In this document: piece after piece, positions 30,832 through 43,573 of the stretch
Position numbering within the stretch: the stretch's first letter is position 1
Layout: each line of letters opens with the position of its first letter
NCBI GenBank assembly: GCA_019423635.1
Contig: JAHZBA010000025.1
Location: 1 to 43,573, forward strand
Source of the DNA: Clostridiales bacterium
GTDB taxonomy: Bacteria > Bacillota > Clostridia > Oscillospirales > Oscillospiraceae
DNA length: 43,573 nt
Direction of reading: 5' to 3'
Made by a program: the position numbers and the translations under genes
The notes under the pieces: generated by a model
Told to the model about the DNA's origin: nothing
Databases searched by the model: none
Seen by the model: only the letters and a program-made list of their open reading frames with translations

Positions 30832-32160
30832 ATGGAAGGATACACCAGAGAGGATATTCTCCGCCTGATCCGGGAGGAGGACGTCCAGTTCATCCGGATG
30901 CAGTTTACGGATCTTTTTGGACAGCTGAAGAATGTGGCGATCACGGCTTCACAGATTGAACGGGCGCTGGACGGGGAGATCATGCTGGACGGCAGCTCCA
31001 TCCAGGGCTCCGTCCGTGTGGAGGAGTCCGACCAGTATTTGAGGCCGGATTTGAATACCTTCGCCATCCTGCCCTGGCGTCCGCAGTATGGCAAGGTGGC
31101 CCGGATGATCTGCAATGTCCACAACCCGGACGGGTCTCCCTTTGCCGGAGATCCCCGGAACGTGCTGAAACGGACCTTGCGGGCGGTAGAGGAGATGGGA
31201 CTGACCTTGAATGTGGGGCCGGAGCTGGAGTTTTTCCTCTTCCTCACGGATGAGGAGGGGAATCCCTCCACCAGGACTGCCGACAGAGCGGGGTACTTTG
31301 ACCTCGGCCCCCTGGATCACGGCGAGAGCACCCGCCGTGAGGTGACGCTGGCGCTGGAGAAGATGGGAATCGCGGTGGAGGCCAGCCACCACGAGGTCGC
31401 TGCCGGACAGCATGAGATCGACCTGAAATACGCGGACGCCCTCACCGCCGCCGACAACATCATGACCTGCAAGCTGGCCGTGAAGACCCTGGCCCAGAAG
31501 AACGGACTCCACGCCACCTTCATGCCGAAGCCCCTGCGGGATGCGGCGGGCAACGGGATGCATATCAACCTCTCCCTGTTCCGGGAGGGACGGAATCTGT
31601 TTTATGACGAAAGGGATCCGCAGAGCTTGTCCCTGCTGGCCCGGCAGTTTGTCGCAGGTCTTCTGGAGCACGCCCGGGGGTTCTGCGCGCTGGCCAATCC
31701 GCTGGTGAATTCCTACAAGCGGATGGTGGCGGGCTATGAGGCACCCTGCTGTCTGACCTGGTCCTCCGGCAACCGCTCCGCGCTCATCCGGATTCCCGTT
31801 TCCAGAGGACAGGGGACCCGCGTGGAGCTGCGGAGTCCCGATCCCACCTGCAATCCCTATCTGACGCTGGCGGCCTGTCTCGCCGCGGGGCTGGACGGCG
31901 TCCGGCGGGAGTTGGTGCCGCCGCCGGAGATTGCTGAGAATCTCTATCACATGCCGCCGGAAGAGCTGGCGTCGCGGGGAATCCGCCATCTGCCCGCGTC
32001 GCTGGAGGACGCGCTCCAGGCCATGGAGGCAGACCCGGTGGTGATGGAGGCGCTGGGGCCCTATGCCGCGCGGTATCTTGAGGGCAAACGGCAGGAGTGG
32101 GAGGAATACCGGACGCAGATATCCCAGTGGGAGCTGGACCGCTGCCTGATTGCGTGGTGA
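30832..32160 (+). CDS. glnA: Glutamine synthetase, type I
   Basis: 442 residues. Makes glutamine from glutamate, ammonia and ATP. Family motifs: RMQFTDLFGQLKN, GSSIQG, metal-site GPELEFFLF, HHEVAAGQHEIDLKY, GNGMHINLSL, VNSYKRMV and RIPVSRGQGTRVELRSPDPTCNPYL, the last split across the C-terminal active site. Length matches Gram-positive GSI-alpha. ATG at 32 bases into the block 30801-30860 (30832) has AAGGAG upstream; an earlier in-frame TTG is less likely. The ANTAR regulator gene follows after 7 bases, so glnA and the regulator are one operon. Confidence 0.96.
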   Translation: MEGYTREDILRLIREEDVQFIRMQFTDLFGQLKNVAITASQIERALDGEIMLDGSSIQGSVRVEESDQYLRPDLNTFAILPWRPQYGKVARMICNVHNPDGSPFAGDPRNVLKRTLRAVEEMGLTLNVGPELEFFLFLTDEEGNPSTRTADRAGYFDLGPLDHGESTRREVTLALEKMGIAVEASHHEVAAGQHEIDLKYADALTAADNIMTCKLAVKTLAQKNGLHATFMPKPLRDAAGNGMHINLSLFREGRNLFYDERDPQSLSLLARQFVAGLLEHARGFCALANPLVNSYKRMVAGYEAPCCLTWSSGNRSALIRIPVSRGQGTRVELRSPDPTCNPYLTLAACLAAGLDGVRRELVPPPEIAENLYHMPPEELASRGIRHLPASLEDALQAMEADPVVMEALGPYAARYLEGKRQEWEEYRTQISQWELDRCLIAW

Positions 32161-32167
32161 GCCGCAG

Positions 32168-32704
32168 ATGGAGCGCGCGATTGTCGCTTTTACAGGGGAG
32201 CGCCTCCGGCAAAAGAGCCTGTGTCTGTTGAACAGGGAGGGCTGGGAGACCACGCTCTGCGCCTCCGGCGCGGAGGTGATCCGCACGGCCCGGCAGCTGG
32301 GCAGCGCCATGGTAATCTGCGGCTTTCACCTGCCGGATATGACGGCGGATACCCTGGCGGCGGAGCTGCGGGGAACAGCGGTGCTGCTGGTCATCGCCAG
32401 GGCCTCCTACCTGGACCTGTGCGGCGGAGAGAACCTCTATAAGCTGCCTCTGCCCGCCTCACACGCTGAGTTCACAGCCTCCTTGAGGCTGCTTTTGGAT
32501 TTTGAGAGCGCGCATCTTCGCCACCCCGTCTCCGGGAGAGGGGAGGAGGCCCAGCGGCTGATCCGAAAGGCCAAGGAGCTCCTCATGGATGTCAACCGTA
32601 TGAGCGAGGAGGAGGCCCACCGGTTTCTCCAGCGCCGGGCCATGGACAGCGGCATGAAGCTGGCGGAGGCCGCCCGCTGGGTGGTGGAGTCTTACAACGT
32701 ATGA
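32168..32704 (+). CDS. ANTAR-domain RNA-binding regulator with degenerate receiver
   Basis: 178 residues. Residues 1-110 resemble a response-regulator receiver, but the phospho-acceptor position is Gly52 (CGFHLPDM) and the N-terminal acidic pair is absent, so it is probably not phosphorylated. Residues 128-175 are an ANTAR domain (LIRKAKELLMDVNRMSEEEA, then RAMDSGMKLAEAARWVV), which in AmiR, NasR and EutV binds tandem hairpins in leader RNA and prevents termination. It lies 7 bases behind glnA. Four operons to its left and right have leader terminators, so they are its most plausible targets. The ribosome site is weak, hinting at coupling to glnA translation. Confidence 0.88.
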   Translation: MERAIVAFTGERLRQKSLCLLNREGWETTLCASGAEVIRTARQLGSAMVICGFHLPDMTADTLAAELRGTAVLLVIARASYLDLCGGENLYKLPLPASHAEFTASLRLLLDFESAHLRHPVSGRGEEAQRLIRKAKELLMDVNRMSEEEAHRFLQRRAMDSGMKLAEAARWVVESYNV

Positions 32705-33178
32705 TGTCGTGAGAATTGCATGATTTTGAAAAAATCTTGTGCGGACACGCCAGGATCCCGCAGTCCCTTCTGCTGACGGAGCGGCCGGCACCGCGGGAAA
32801 GGGCACCCATCACAAGGGCAAAGGTGCCCTGAGCCCGTGGGTCCCGGGCGCCGTTGTCCGGTTTCCTTCAAGAAGGGGGCGCGCTGTATCCGTCTGTCCA
32901 CACCATCCGGGGCCGCCATGGGGGGCTGCCCCCTGGTCCGGAGGGACCATTCTGCCGTTCTGCCCGCCGGGTGGCCAGGCGCCCATCGTGGTCCGCAAGG
33001 CACCGGTGAGCAGGGGGCGACACCCTAAGGACGAAGAGGGGAAATGAACCGGAGTGTATGCGAATGGAGAACATCCGCCCGCTGTACAGAAATGCACAAA
33101 GAGCGCTCACACAAAAAGTGATTTTTTGGCGCAGTTACTGAAAACGGGAGAAGAGCCCGGTATGTCCGGGGAAAAGCG
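32705..33178. other. Noncoding gap of 474 bases
   Basis: Between the ANTAR gene and the gltB promoter. Contains a GGGCACC/GGTGCCC hairpin near 32801-32832 without T-run, a candidate weak terminator. Open frames here lack ribosome sites and resemble no family. Confidence 0.5.
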
Positions 33179-33264
33179 TTGACAGCCGCATATTTTTGCC
33201 CGTATAATAAAGAGGATGAGAGCGCAACGGGGCCTCCCAAGAGGTCCCGCTGCGCTTTTTTATT
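33179..33264 (+). promoter_or_regulatory. gltB promoter with immediate terminator hairpin
   Basis: TTGACA at 33179-33184, 18-base spacer, TATAAT at 33203-33208. Start expected near 33215. The hairpin starts at 33221: AGCGCA pairs with TGCGCT and GGGGCCTC with GAGGTCCC (one mismatch), then TTTTTT and ATTTT. Only 27 bases separate it from the gltB ATG. Confidence 0.88.
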
Positions 33265-33287
33265 TTGCCGGCGAACGGGGTGTTTTT

Positions 33288-37811
<4,524 letters not shown>

Positions 37812-37824
37812 GGAGCGTGACGAT

Positions 37825-39219
37825 ATGGGGAAAATCACAGGGTTTTTGGACTATACCCGGCAGGACGTGCCGGACCGCCCGCCGCTGGAGCGGGTCCGGG
37901 ATTGGGAGCCCTTCCACATCCCCCTGACGGAGGATGCCCGCCGGGAACAGGGGGGGCGGTGTATGAACTGCGGCGTCCCCTTCTGCCAATCCGGCATCCG
38001 GTGGGAGGGACGGGACTTCGGCTGTCCCCTGCACAATTTGATTCCCGAGTGGAACGACATGATCTACGCGGGGAACCCCTCTCATGCTCTGAGCCGCCTG
38101 CTGAAAACCAACAATTTCCCGGAGTTCACCGGGCGGGTGTGCCCCGCTCCCTGCGAGCGGGCCTGTATCTGCGGCATCTGGGGCGACGCCGTGACCATCC
38201 GGGACAACGAGCTGAGCGTCATAGAGGGGGCCTTTGCCGCCGGGGCGGTGCGGCGCCGCCGTCCGCCCCAGTGGTCGGGAAAGAAGGTGGCGGTGGTGGG
38301 CTCCGGCCCGGCAGGCCTGGCGGCGGCGGACCAGCTGAACCACCGGGGCCACTCTGTCACCGTTGTGGAGCGGGAGGAGCAGCCCGGGGGACTTTTGACC
38401 TACGGCATTCCCAATATGAAGCTGCCAAAGGACATCGTAAAGCGCAGAATTGACCTGATGACGGACGAGGGCGTCAGCTTTGTCACCGGTGTGGATGCGG
38501 CGGACCCGGCGGTGGCCCGGAGGCTGCTGCGGGACTATGACGCGGTGATCCTCTGCTGCGGCGCGGAGCGGCCCCGGCCCCTTGGACTGGAGACGGAGGG
38601 AATCTCCGGCATCTGCTACGGCACGGAGTTTTTGAAAGCCGCCGTGGAGCGGCGGCAGTTCGGCAAGACGCCCGCCGTTCCCACAGCGGAGGATCGGGAC
38701 GTGATCGTGATCGGCACCGGCGACACCGCCTCCGACTGCCTGGCCACGGCCCTGCGGCAGGGCTGCAGGTCCCTTGTGCAGCTGGTGCGCCGTCCGGAGG
38801 CGGACTACCTGCAAAACGGCGTCCTTCCCCGGAGCTGCGCCCATGAGGAGGCCGCCGCCCTGTTTGGGGAGGACCCCAGGCGGTTTGGCGTGCAGATTCA
38901 GGAGATCCGCGCGGAGAACGGCGCACTGACCGCCGTGACCACCACAGAGGGAGACACGCTGCCCTGCGGGCTCCTGATCGCCGCCACCGGCTTTGCCGGA
39001 TGCGCAGGCGGCGTGTGTGAGGCGTTCGGCGTGGCCTGGGAGGACACGGTTCGGACGGCGGAGGGCGGCTTTGCCACCAGTGTGGAGAAGGTCTTTGCCG
39101 CCGGAGATATGCGCCGGGGCCAGTCTCTGGTGGTATGGGCCATCGCGGAGGGGCGGAGCGCCGCCGCGGAGGTGGACGCGTACCTCAACGGCTGTACCAA
39201 CCTTGTGCGGGTGGTGTAG
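37825..39219 (+). CDS. gltD: Glutamate synthase small subunit
   Basis: 464 residues. Supplies electrons from NADPH to GltB. Two sets of cysteines for [4Fe-4S] clusters: CMNCGVPFC near the N-terminus and CPAPCERACICG about residue 107-118. FAD motif VAVVGSGPAGLAAA, NADPH motif VIVIGTGDTASDCL, and the C-terminal FAADMRRGQSLV-type segment (reads FAAGDMRRGQSLVVWAI). AAGGAG lies upstream of ATG at 37825. It is the second gene of the gltBD operon; no clear terminator follows in the 108 bases before the next promoter. Confidence 0.96.
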   Translation: MGKITGFLDYTRQDVPDRPPLERVRDWEPFHIPLTEDARREQGGRCMNCGVPFCQSGIRWEGRDFGCPLHNLIPEWNDMIYAGNPSHALSRLLKTNNFPEFTGRVCPAPCERACICGIWGDAVTIRDNELSVIEGAFAAGAVRRRRPPQWSGKKVAVVGSGPAGLAAADQLNHRGHSVTVVEREEQPGGLLTYGIPNMKLPKDIVKRRIDLMTDEGVSFVTGVDAADPAVARRLLRDYDAVILCCGAERPRPLGLETEGISGICYGTEFLKAAVERRQFGKTPAVPTAEDRDVIVIGTGDTASDCLATALRQGCRSLVQLVRRPEADYLQNGVLPRSCAHEEAAALFGEDPRRFGVQIQEIRAENGALTAVTTTEGDTLPCGLLIAATGFAGCAGGVCEAFGVAWEDTVRTAEGGFATSVEKVFAAGDMRRGQSLVVWAIAEGRSAAAEVDAYLNGCTNLVRVV

Positions 39220-39327
39220 GTCCCGGAGGGGGGGAGATGCCCCTCGTGGAAAATCCATGAATATTTTTTCGCGGCAGCGGAATTTTCCGATGTTTTAGAC
39301 AAGATTTTCGGAACCCCTGAAAAAGAA

Positions 39328-39419
39328 TTGACAGGGCCGCGGCGGGGGGCGTATAATGCCCCCATAAAGGCAAAGGCGTCTTTAGGGAGTATCCCTGGAA
39401 GACGCCTTTGTCCTTTTTT
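39328..39419 (+). promoter_or_regulatory. Type III GS promoter with immediate terminator hairpin
   Basis: TTGACA at 39328-39333, 18-base spacer, TATAAT at 39352-39357. Start expected near 39364. The hairpin 39369-39413 (GG.AAAGGCGTCTT with AAGACGCCTTTG.CC, plus an inner AGGGA/TCCCT) is followed by TTTTTT. Confidence 0.88.
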
Positions 39420-39449
39420 ATGCGTTGATCGCGGAAAGGGTGAAGGAAC

Positions 39450-41546
39450 ATGGCAGCACTGCCAGAGTATTTCGGAAGTTTGGTATTTGATGACCGGGTG
39501 ATGAAGGCGAATCTGTCCGCCGAGGTGTACCAGTCTCTTCGCAGGACCATTGACGAGGACGCGAGGCTGGATATCGGCGTGGCCAACGCGGTGGCCTCTG
39601 CCATGCGGGATTGGGCGGTGGCCCATGGGGCAACCCATTTTACCCACTGGTTCCAGCCCCTCACCGGCGTTACCGCCGAGAAGCACGACAGCTTCATCTC
39701 GCCCGCTCCGGACGGCGGCGTCATCATGGAGTTTTCCGGCAAGGAATTGATCCGGGGAGAGCCGGATGCCTCCTCGTTCCCGTCCGGCGGACTGCGGGCC
39801 ACCTTCGAGGCACGGGGCTATACCGCCTGGGACCCCACCTCCTATGCGTTTATCAAGGACCGGACACTGTGTATTCCCACCGCCTTCTGCGGCTACAACG
39901 GCGAGGCGCTGGACAAGAAGACGCCCCTGCTGCGCTCTATGGAGGCACTGAACCGGCAGGCACTGCGCATTCTGCGCCTGTTTGGAAACACGGAGGTAAA
40001 GCGGGTGGGCACCGCCGCGGGCCCGGAGCAGGAGTATTTCCTGGTGGACGCCAAGCTGTGGGAGCAGCGCCGGGATCTGCGCTTCACCGGACGCACGCTT
40101 TTCGGCGCCAGACCTCCCAAGGGCCAGGAGATGGACGACCACTACTTTGGCACCATCAAGCCCCGGGTGGCCGCCTACATGGAGGATCTGAACCAGGAGC
40201 TCTGGAAGCTGGGTATCCTGGCCAAGACCCAGCACAACGAGGTGGCCCCGGCCCAGCATGAGCTGGCCCCCATCTACTCCACCACCAACGTCTCCACAGA
40301 CCACAACCAGCTGACCATGGAGATCATGCAGAAGGTAGCCGCCCGCCACGGCCTGGTCTGCCTGCTCCACGAGAAACCCTTTGAGGGCGTGAACGGCTCC
40401 GGCAAGCACAACAACTGGTCGCTGTCCACCGACACCGGCGTCAATCTCCTCTCTCCCGGAGAGACGCCCTATGAAAACGCCCAGTTCCTGCTGTTTTTGT
40501 GCGCTGTCATCCAGGCGGTGGACGACTATCAGGACCTGCTGCGCATCTCAGTGGCCACCGCCGGAAACGACCACCGCCTGGGAGCCAACGAGGCTCCGCC
40601 TGCTGTGGTGTCCATGTTCCTGGGGGATGAGCTGACGGCCATTCTGGACGCCATTGAGCACGACGCGCCCTACACCGGCGTGAAGGCGGGAAAGGTGAAG
40701 CTGGGAGCGGACGTCCTGCCCCGGTTCCGCCGGGATACCACCGACCGCAACCGCACCTCGCCCTTTGCCTTTACGGGGAATAAGTTTGAGTTCCGCATGG
40801 TGGGCTCCTCGGACTCCATCGCCTGCGCCAACATCATGCTCAACACCGCCATGGCCGAGAGCCTGAAGCGCTTTGCCGATCAGCTGGAGGGAGCGGAGGA
40901 CTTCCAGGCCGCCCTTCAGGGCCTGATCCGGGATACCATTCGTGAACACAAGCGGATCATCTTTAACGGCAATGGCTACGATGCCGCCTGGATCAAGGAG
41001 GCCGTCGAACAGAGGGGGCTGCTGAACTACCCCAGCACGCCGGACTGCGTTCCCCATCTGCTGGACCAGAAGAACGTGGAGATGCTCACCTCCCACGGCG
41101 TATATACCAGGGCGGAGCTGGTCTCCCGTTATGAGGTGACTCTGGAGAACTACTGCAAGACCATTGTCATTGAGGCCAGGACGATGGCAGACATGGCCCG
41201 CACCGAGATCCTCCCTGCCATACAGGCGTTTGCCGGTGACACCGCAAGGGCAGCGGCCGGCAAAAAGGCGCTGAATCCCAGCTGCGCCTGTGCGTATGAG
41301 ACGGCGCTGGTGGAGAAGCTGTCCGGTCTCACGGATCAGATTGCCGCCGGGACAGCGGAGCTGGAGCGGCTGGTGGAGGAACTGGCAGGAGCCGGCGATG
41401 TCAGGGCGGAGTCCGAGGGCATCCGGGACCGGGTGCTGCCGCAGATGGACCGGCTGCGCCGGGCCTGCGATGAGGCGGAGACCATCACCGCAAAGAAGTA
41501 CTGGCCATTCCCCACCTATGGCGAGCTGCTGTTTGGCGTGAGATAA
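39450..41546 (+). CDS. glnN: Glutamine synthetase, type III
   Basis: 698 residues, the length and layout of GSIII, a glutamine synthetase class common in Bacteroides, Clostridia and cyanobacteria and structurally distinct from GlnA. Motifs: the N-terminal YFGSLVFDD, HFTHWFQPLTG and KHDSFI, AGPEQEYFLVD, the catalytic block KTQHNEVAPAQHELAPIY, EKPFEGVNGSGKHNNWSL, and GNDHRLGANEAPPA. It makes glutamine from ammonia and glutamate. The second glutamine synthetase here suggests different ammonia affinities or conditions. GAAGGAA precedes ATG at 39450. A strong terminator follows. Confidence 0.96.
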   Translation: MAALPEYFGSLVFDDRVMKANLSAEVYQSLRRTIDEDARLDIGVANAVASAMRDWAVAHGATHFTHWFQPLTGVTAEKHDSFISPAPDGGVIMEFSGKELIRGEPDASSFPSGGLRATFEARGYTAWDPTSYAFIKDRTLCIPTAFCGYNGEALDKKTPLLRSMEALNRQALRILRLFGNTEVKRVGTAAGPEQEYFLVDAKLWEQRRDLRFTGRTLFGARPPKGQEMDDHYFGTIKPRVAAYMEDLNQELWKLGILAKTQHNEVAPAQHELAPIYSTTNVSTDHNQLTMEIMQKVAARHGLVCLLHEKPFEGVNGSGKHNNWSLSTDTGVNLLSPGETPYENAQFLLFLCAVIQAVDDYQDLLRISVATAGNDHRLGANEAPPAVVSMFLGDELTAILDAIEHDAPYTGVKAGKVKLGADVLPRFRRDTTDRNRTSPFAFTGNKFEFRMVGSSDSIACANIMLNTAMAESLKRFADQLEGAEDFQAALQGLIRDTIREHKRIIFNGNGYDAAWIKEAVEQRGLLNYPSTPDCVPHLLDQKNVEMLTSHGVYTRAELVSRYEVTLENYCKTIVIEARTMADMARTEILPAIQAFAGDTARAAAGKKALNPSCACAYETALVEKLSGLTDQIAAGTAELERLVEELAGAGDVRAESEGIRDRVLPQMDRLRRACDEAETITAKKYWPFPTYGELLFGVR

Positions 41547-41643
41547 CAGGGGGAACGGGACCGGACGGCCATGTCCGCTGAAAAGCGGAAAGCGGCTTGG
41601 AATACGCGGAACAGCAGTCTCCAAACGATTAAAAAATCCGCAA

Positions 41644-41686
41644 AAAGCCGCGGAGTCCCCGTCAGCTGACAGGACTCCGCGGCTTT
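41644..41686. terminator. Bidirectional terminator between glnN and guaA
   Basis: AAAGCCGCGGAGTCC (41644-41658) pairs with GGACTCCGCGGCTTT (41672-41686). T-runs follow in both directions, longer (TTTTTG) on the minus strand. Confidence 0.85.
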
Positions 41687-41768
41687 ACACGGAACACAAA
41701 GAGGACAGGAGATTGATGCACTCCGGGCAAAACGCAAGGCGGCAGAGACAGACGAATAAACGGCAAGA

Positions 41769-41803
41769 AGCCCTTACCGACGCTGCCATCGGTAAGGGCT
41801 TTG
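41769..41803. terminator. Second hairpin between glnN and guaA
   Basis: AGCCCTTACCGA pairs with TCGGTAAGGGCT around an 8-base loop, followed by TTTG on the plus strand and TCTTG on the minus. The region 41547-41970 otherwise shows only a doubtful short open frame starting at 41716. Confidence 0.65.
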
Positions 41804-41970
41804 TAATATGGTTTTTGTCACCCACAAGCCGCAAAGGAACACTTTTCACCTGCAATCCACCGGGGATACAGAATGATACGGCCTATGGGGAGCGTTATCA
41901 AATCGTTATCAAAAGAGGGACGCAAAACCGCATATCCCTTGTGCCGCAACGGGTTCAGAGTTTCAAAAAC

Positions 41971-43260
41971 TCATTCCCACTCAATGGTCCCCGTGGGCTT
42001 TGGCGTCAGGTCGAACAGCACCCGGTTGACCCCCTGTACCTCGCTGGTGATCCGCTGCGTGATGTGCTGCAGCAGCTCGAAGGGCACGTTCTCCACCGTG
42101 GCGGTCATGGCGTCCACGGTGTTCACCGCCCGGATGATGACGCACCAGGCGTCCGTGCGGCGGTTGTCCCGCACGCCCACGCTCTTGAGGTCCGGGATGG
42201 CGGTGAAGTACTGCCACACCTTGCCCTCCAGGCCGTTTTTGGCGAACTCCTCCCGCAAAATCGCGTCGGACTCCCGCACGGCCTCCAGCCGGTCCCGGGT
42301 GATGGCTCCCAGGCACCGCACCCCCAGGCCGGGGCCCGGGAAGGGCTGGCGGTAGACCATACTGTCCGGCAGGCCCAGGGCTTTGCCGCAGGCCCGGACC
42401 TCGTCCTTGAAGAGCATCTTCAGCGGCTCCACCAGCTGGAAGTTCAGATCCTCCGGCAAGCCCCCCACGTTGTGGTGGCTCTTGACCGCCTTCACCGTCT
42501 TGGTGCCGGATTCGATGATGTCGGGGTAGATGGTGCCCTGGGCCAGGAAGCGGATGCCCTCCAGCTTCCGGGCCTCCTCCTCGAAGACGCGGATGAACTC
42601 CGCGCCGATGATCTTGCGCTTGCGCTCCGGGTCCGCCACGCCGGCCAGCTTGTCCAAAAAGCGGTCCACGGCGTCCACATACACGAGGTTGGCCTTCATC
42701 TGGTCCCGGAACACCTGCACCACCTGCTCCGGCTCGCCCTTACGGAGCAGGCCGTGGTTCACATGGACGCAGGTGAGCTGGTCCCCGATGGCCCGGATCA
42801 GCAGCGCCGCCACCACGGAGGAGTCCACGCCGCCGGAGAGGGCCAGCAGCACCTTCTGATCCCCCACCTGCTGCCGGATCAGCTCCACCTGGTCGGCGAT
42901 GAAGTTGTCCATGTTCCAGTTGGCCTGGGCCTTGCAGGTGTCAAACACGAAGCCCCGCAGCACGGTCTCCCGCGCCTCGGGCTCCTCCGGCAGGGGCTTG
43001 GCGCCGCCATGGCTGACCAGGAGAATGGGGAGTCCCGCGTTATAGATCTCCTTGGCCGCGTCGATGACCACGCCGCCCACCACCCGGTTGGGCCCGCCGT
43101 TTAAGATGATGCCCTTCACGCCGGGCAGAGCGCGGAGCTGTGCCTCGGTGATGTCGTGGGGGTGGATCTCCGTGTAGACGCCCAGGCCGCGGATCTCCCG
43201 GGCCAGACGGGGGTTTTCCTCGCTGCCCAGATCCAGAATCAAAATCATGTCCTGCTTCAT
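41971..43260 (-). CDS. guaA: GMP synthase with truncated glutaminase domain
   Basis: 429 residues instead of about 515. Residues 115-429 are an intact ATP-pyrophosphatase and dimerisation part: LALSGGVDSSVVA at 140-152, KRKIIGAEFI, AQGTIYPDIIESG, KSHHNVGGLPEDL, RQPFPGPGLGVR and the C-terminal PTGTIEWE. The N-terminal class I glutaminase (about 200 residues in the family) is cut to about 110: the early ILNGGP is kept, but the GICYGMQ catalytic cysteine segment is replaced by ILLVSHGG, and about 90 residues including the usual catalytic His region are missing. It should amidate XMP with free ammonia or with a separate glutaminase subunit; none is in this window. AGGAGGA precedes the ATG. Confidence 0.93.
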   Translation of the reverse strand: MKQDMILILDLGSEENPRLAREIRGLGVYTEIHPHDITEAQLRALPGVKGIILNGGPNRVVGGVVIDAAKEIYNAGLPILLVSHGGAKPLPEEPEARETVLRGFVFDTCKAQANWNMDNFIADQVELIRQQVGDQKVLLALSGGVDSSVVAALLIRAIGDQLTCVHVNHGLLRKGEPEQVVQVFRDQMKANLVYVDAVDRFLDKLAGVADPERKRKIIGAEFIRVFEEEARKLEGIRFLAQGTIYPDIIESGTKTVKAVKSHHNVGGLPEDLNFQLVEPLKMLFKDEVRACGKALGLPDSMVYRQPFPGPGLGVRCLGAITRDRLEAVRESDAILREEFAKNGLEGKVWQYFTAIPDLKSVGVRDNRRTDAWCVIIRAVNTVDAMTATVENVPFELLQHITQRITSEVQGVNRVLFDLTPKPTGTIEWE

Positions 43261-43282
43261 AGCTTCCTCCTGCTTGTCTGAT

Positions 43283-43367
43283 AAAAATGTCGGAAGATCG
43301 GCCGGTCCCGGCGCACCGGCCGAAAGACTTCTCTCTAACCTATATCACGGAAGCGGCGGCGGCGCAA
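43283..43367 (-). promoter_or_regulatory. guaA promoter with immediate hairpin
   Basis: TTGCGC at 43362-43367, 17-base spacer, TATAGG at 43339-43344. Start expected near 43332. The hairpin 43293-43331 (TCGGCCGGT/ACCGGCCGA, with GAAG/CTTC outside) begins at about +1, then ACATTTTT. The T-run is 6 bases from the stem, so termination may be weaker than in the other four. Confidence 0.6.
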
Positions 43368-43459
43368 GACTTCCCGGCAATTTTCTCCTCAAAAGGGGGC
43401 AGAAGGGCGGCGGTGAGAGACGGCGCTGGAAAATTTTCTGCTTTTTTTGCAGATTTGGG

Positions 43460-43488
43460 TTGACAGGGGCGGCAGATTTTCGTATAAT
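43460..43488 (+). promoter_or_regulatory. tRNA-Val promoter
   Basis: TTGACA at 43460-43465, 17-base spacer, TATAAT at 43483-43488. No leader terminator follows. Confidence 0.9.
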
Positions 43489-43519
43489 AACATTCGCCGT
43501 CTGGAAAATACGGCAACAG

Positions 43520-43573
43520 GGGAGCATAGCTCAGCTGGTTAGAGCACCTGCCTTACAAGCAGGGGGTCACTGG
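43520..43573 (+). tRNA. tRNA-Val (TAC), 5' part
   Basis: GGGAGCA acceptor strand, TA, D-arm GCTC..GAGC with AGCTGGTTA loop, and anticodon stem CCTGC/GCAGG around CTTACAA, giving anticodon TAC (valine). The T-arm and 3' acceptor half lie beyond the window edge. Confidence 0.9.

Noticed and set aside
32739..33047. Possible small gene between the ANTAR gene and gltB
   Set aside because: Pro/Gly/Arg-rich translation, no ribosome site, no family resemblance.
41716..41970. Short plus-strand frame beginning near a GGAGATTG site
   Set aside because: It runs through a terminator hairpin and into sequence antisense to guaA; composition does not look coding.

Overview
The window (about 43.6 kb, high GC) looks like a chromosomal segment of an anaerobic, Gram-positive Clostridia-type bacterium, most likely an Oscillospiraceae relative (Oscillibacter/Flavonifractor/Lawsonibacter-like). 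This is inferred from strong AGGAGG ribosome sites, consensus sigma-A promoters, rubrerythrin with PerR, type III glutamine synthetase, a methionine synthase whose reactivation domain is a separate gene, SLH and DacF-type envelope proteins, YjdF, and GC-rich hairpin repeats between genes. I see no prophage, CRISPR array or large genomic island. The only recognisable transposable element with a transposase is one IS200-type insertion.

Layout. 1-325: end of rpsI. 573-2114 (minus): a two-gene cassette of a membrane-anchored dCTP deaminase/dUTPase-like protein and a nucleoside deoxyribosyltransferase-like protein. 2404-3062: yjdF behind a structured leader of about 200 nt. 3129-4046: tocopherol-cyclase-like protein. 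4529-6547 (minus): MoxR AAA ATPase plus VWA protein. 6678-8923: ZIP transporter and guanine deaminase, divergent. 9197-9862: HExxH protein. 9942-10632: IS200-like element. 10649-13436 (minus): thioredoxin, a thioredoxin-reductase-like flavoprotein, and an SLH/GH18-like protein. 14036-15941: DacF-like carboxypeptidase and a P-loop protein. 16230-21697 (minus): methionine operon (MetH activation protein, MetH, homocysteine methyltransferase/MTHFR fusion, SAM methyltransferase), with a divergent free methionine sulfoxide reductase at 22037. 22771-24966 (minus): dus, ArsC/Spx-like, radical SAM. 25143-28142 (minus): unknown protein, QueD-like protein, rubrerythrin, PerR. 28320-28850: mnmA relic. 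29098-43260: a glutamine and nitrogen block (purF, glnA type I, ANTAR regulator, gltB, gltD, type III glutamine synthetase, guaA). 43520: start of tRNA-Val.

The strongest unifying signal is in the nitrogen block. purF, glnA, gltBD, the type III glutamine synthetase gene and guaA are each driven by a sigma-A promoter followed, within roughly the first six transcribed bases, by a hairpin. In four of the five the hairpin ends in a run of six or seven T. No other promoter called in the window shows this. An ANTAR-domain protein with a degenerate receiver sits directly behind glnA and is the obvious candidate anti-terminator, yet the leaders have no room for the known two-hairpin ANTAR target. This may be an unusual promoter-proximal attenuation regulon for glutamine-linked genes. 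In the same block guaA has lost most of its glutaminase domain, so GMP synthesis here probably uses free ammonia.

Secondary signals: the dCTP-deaminase-like/deoxyribosyltransferase-like cassette; intergenic elements made of exactly abutting hairpins (26852-27042, 22606-22777, 15954-16178); a thioredoxin-reductase-like enzyme without recognisable NADPH motifs; and a QueD-like enzyme lacking the usual catalytic cysteine.
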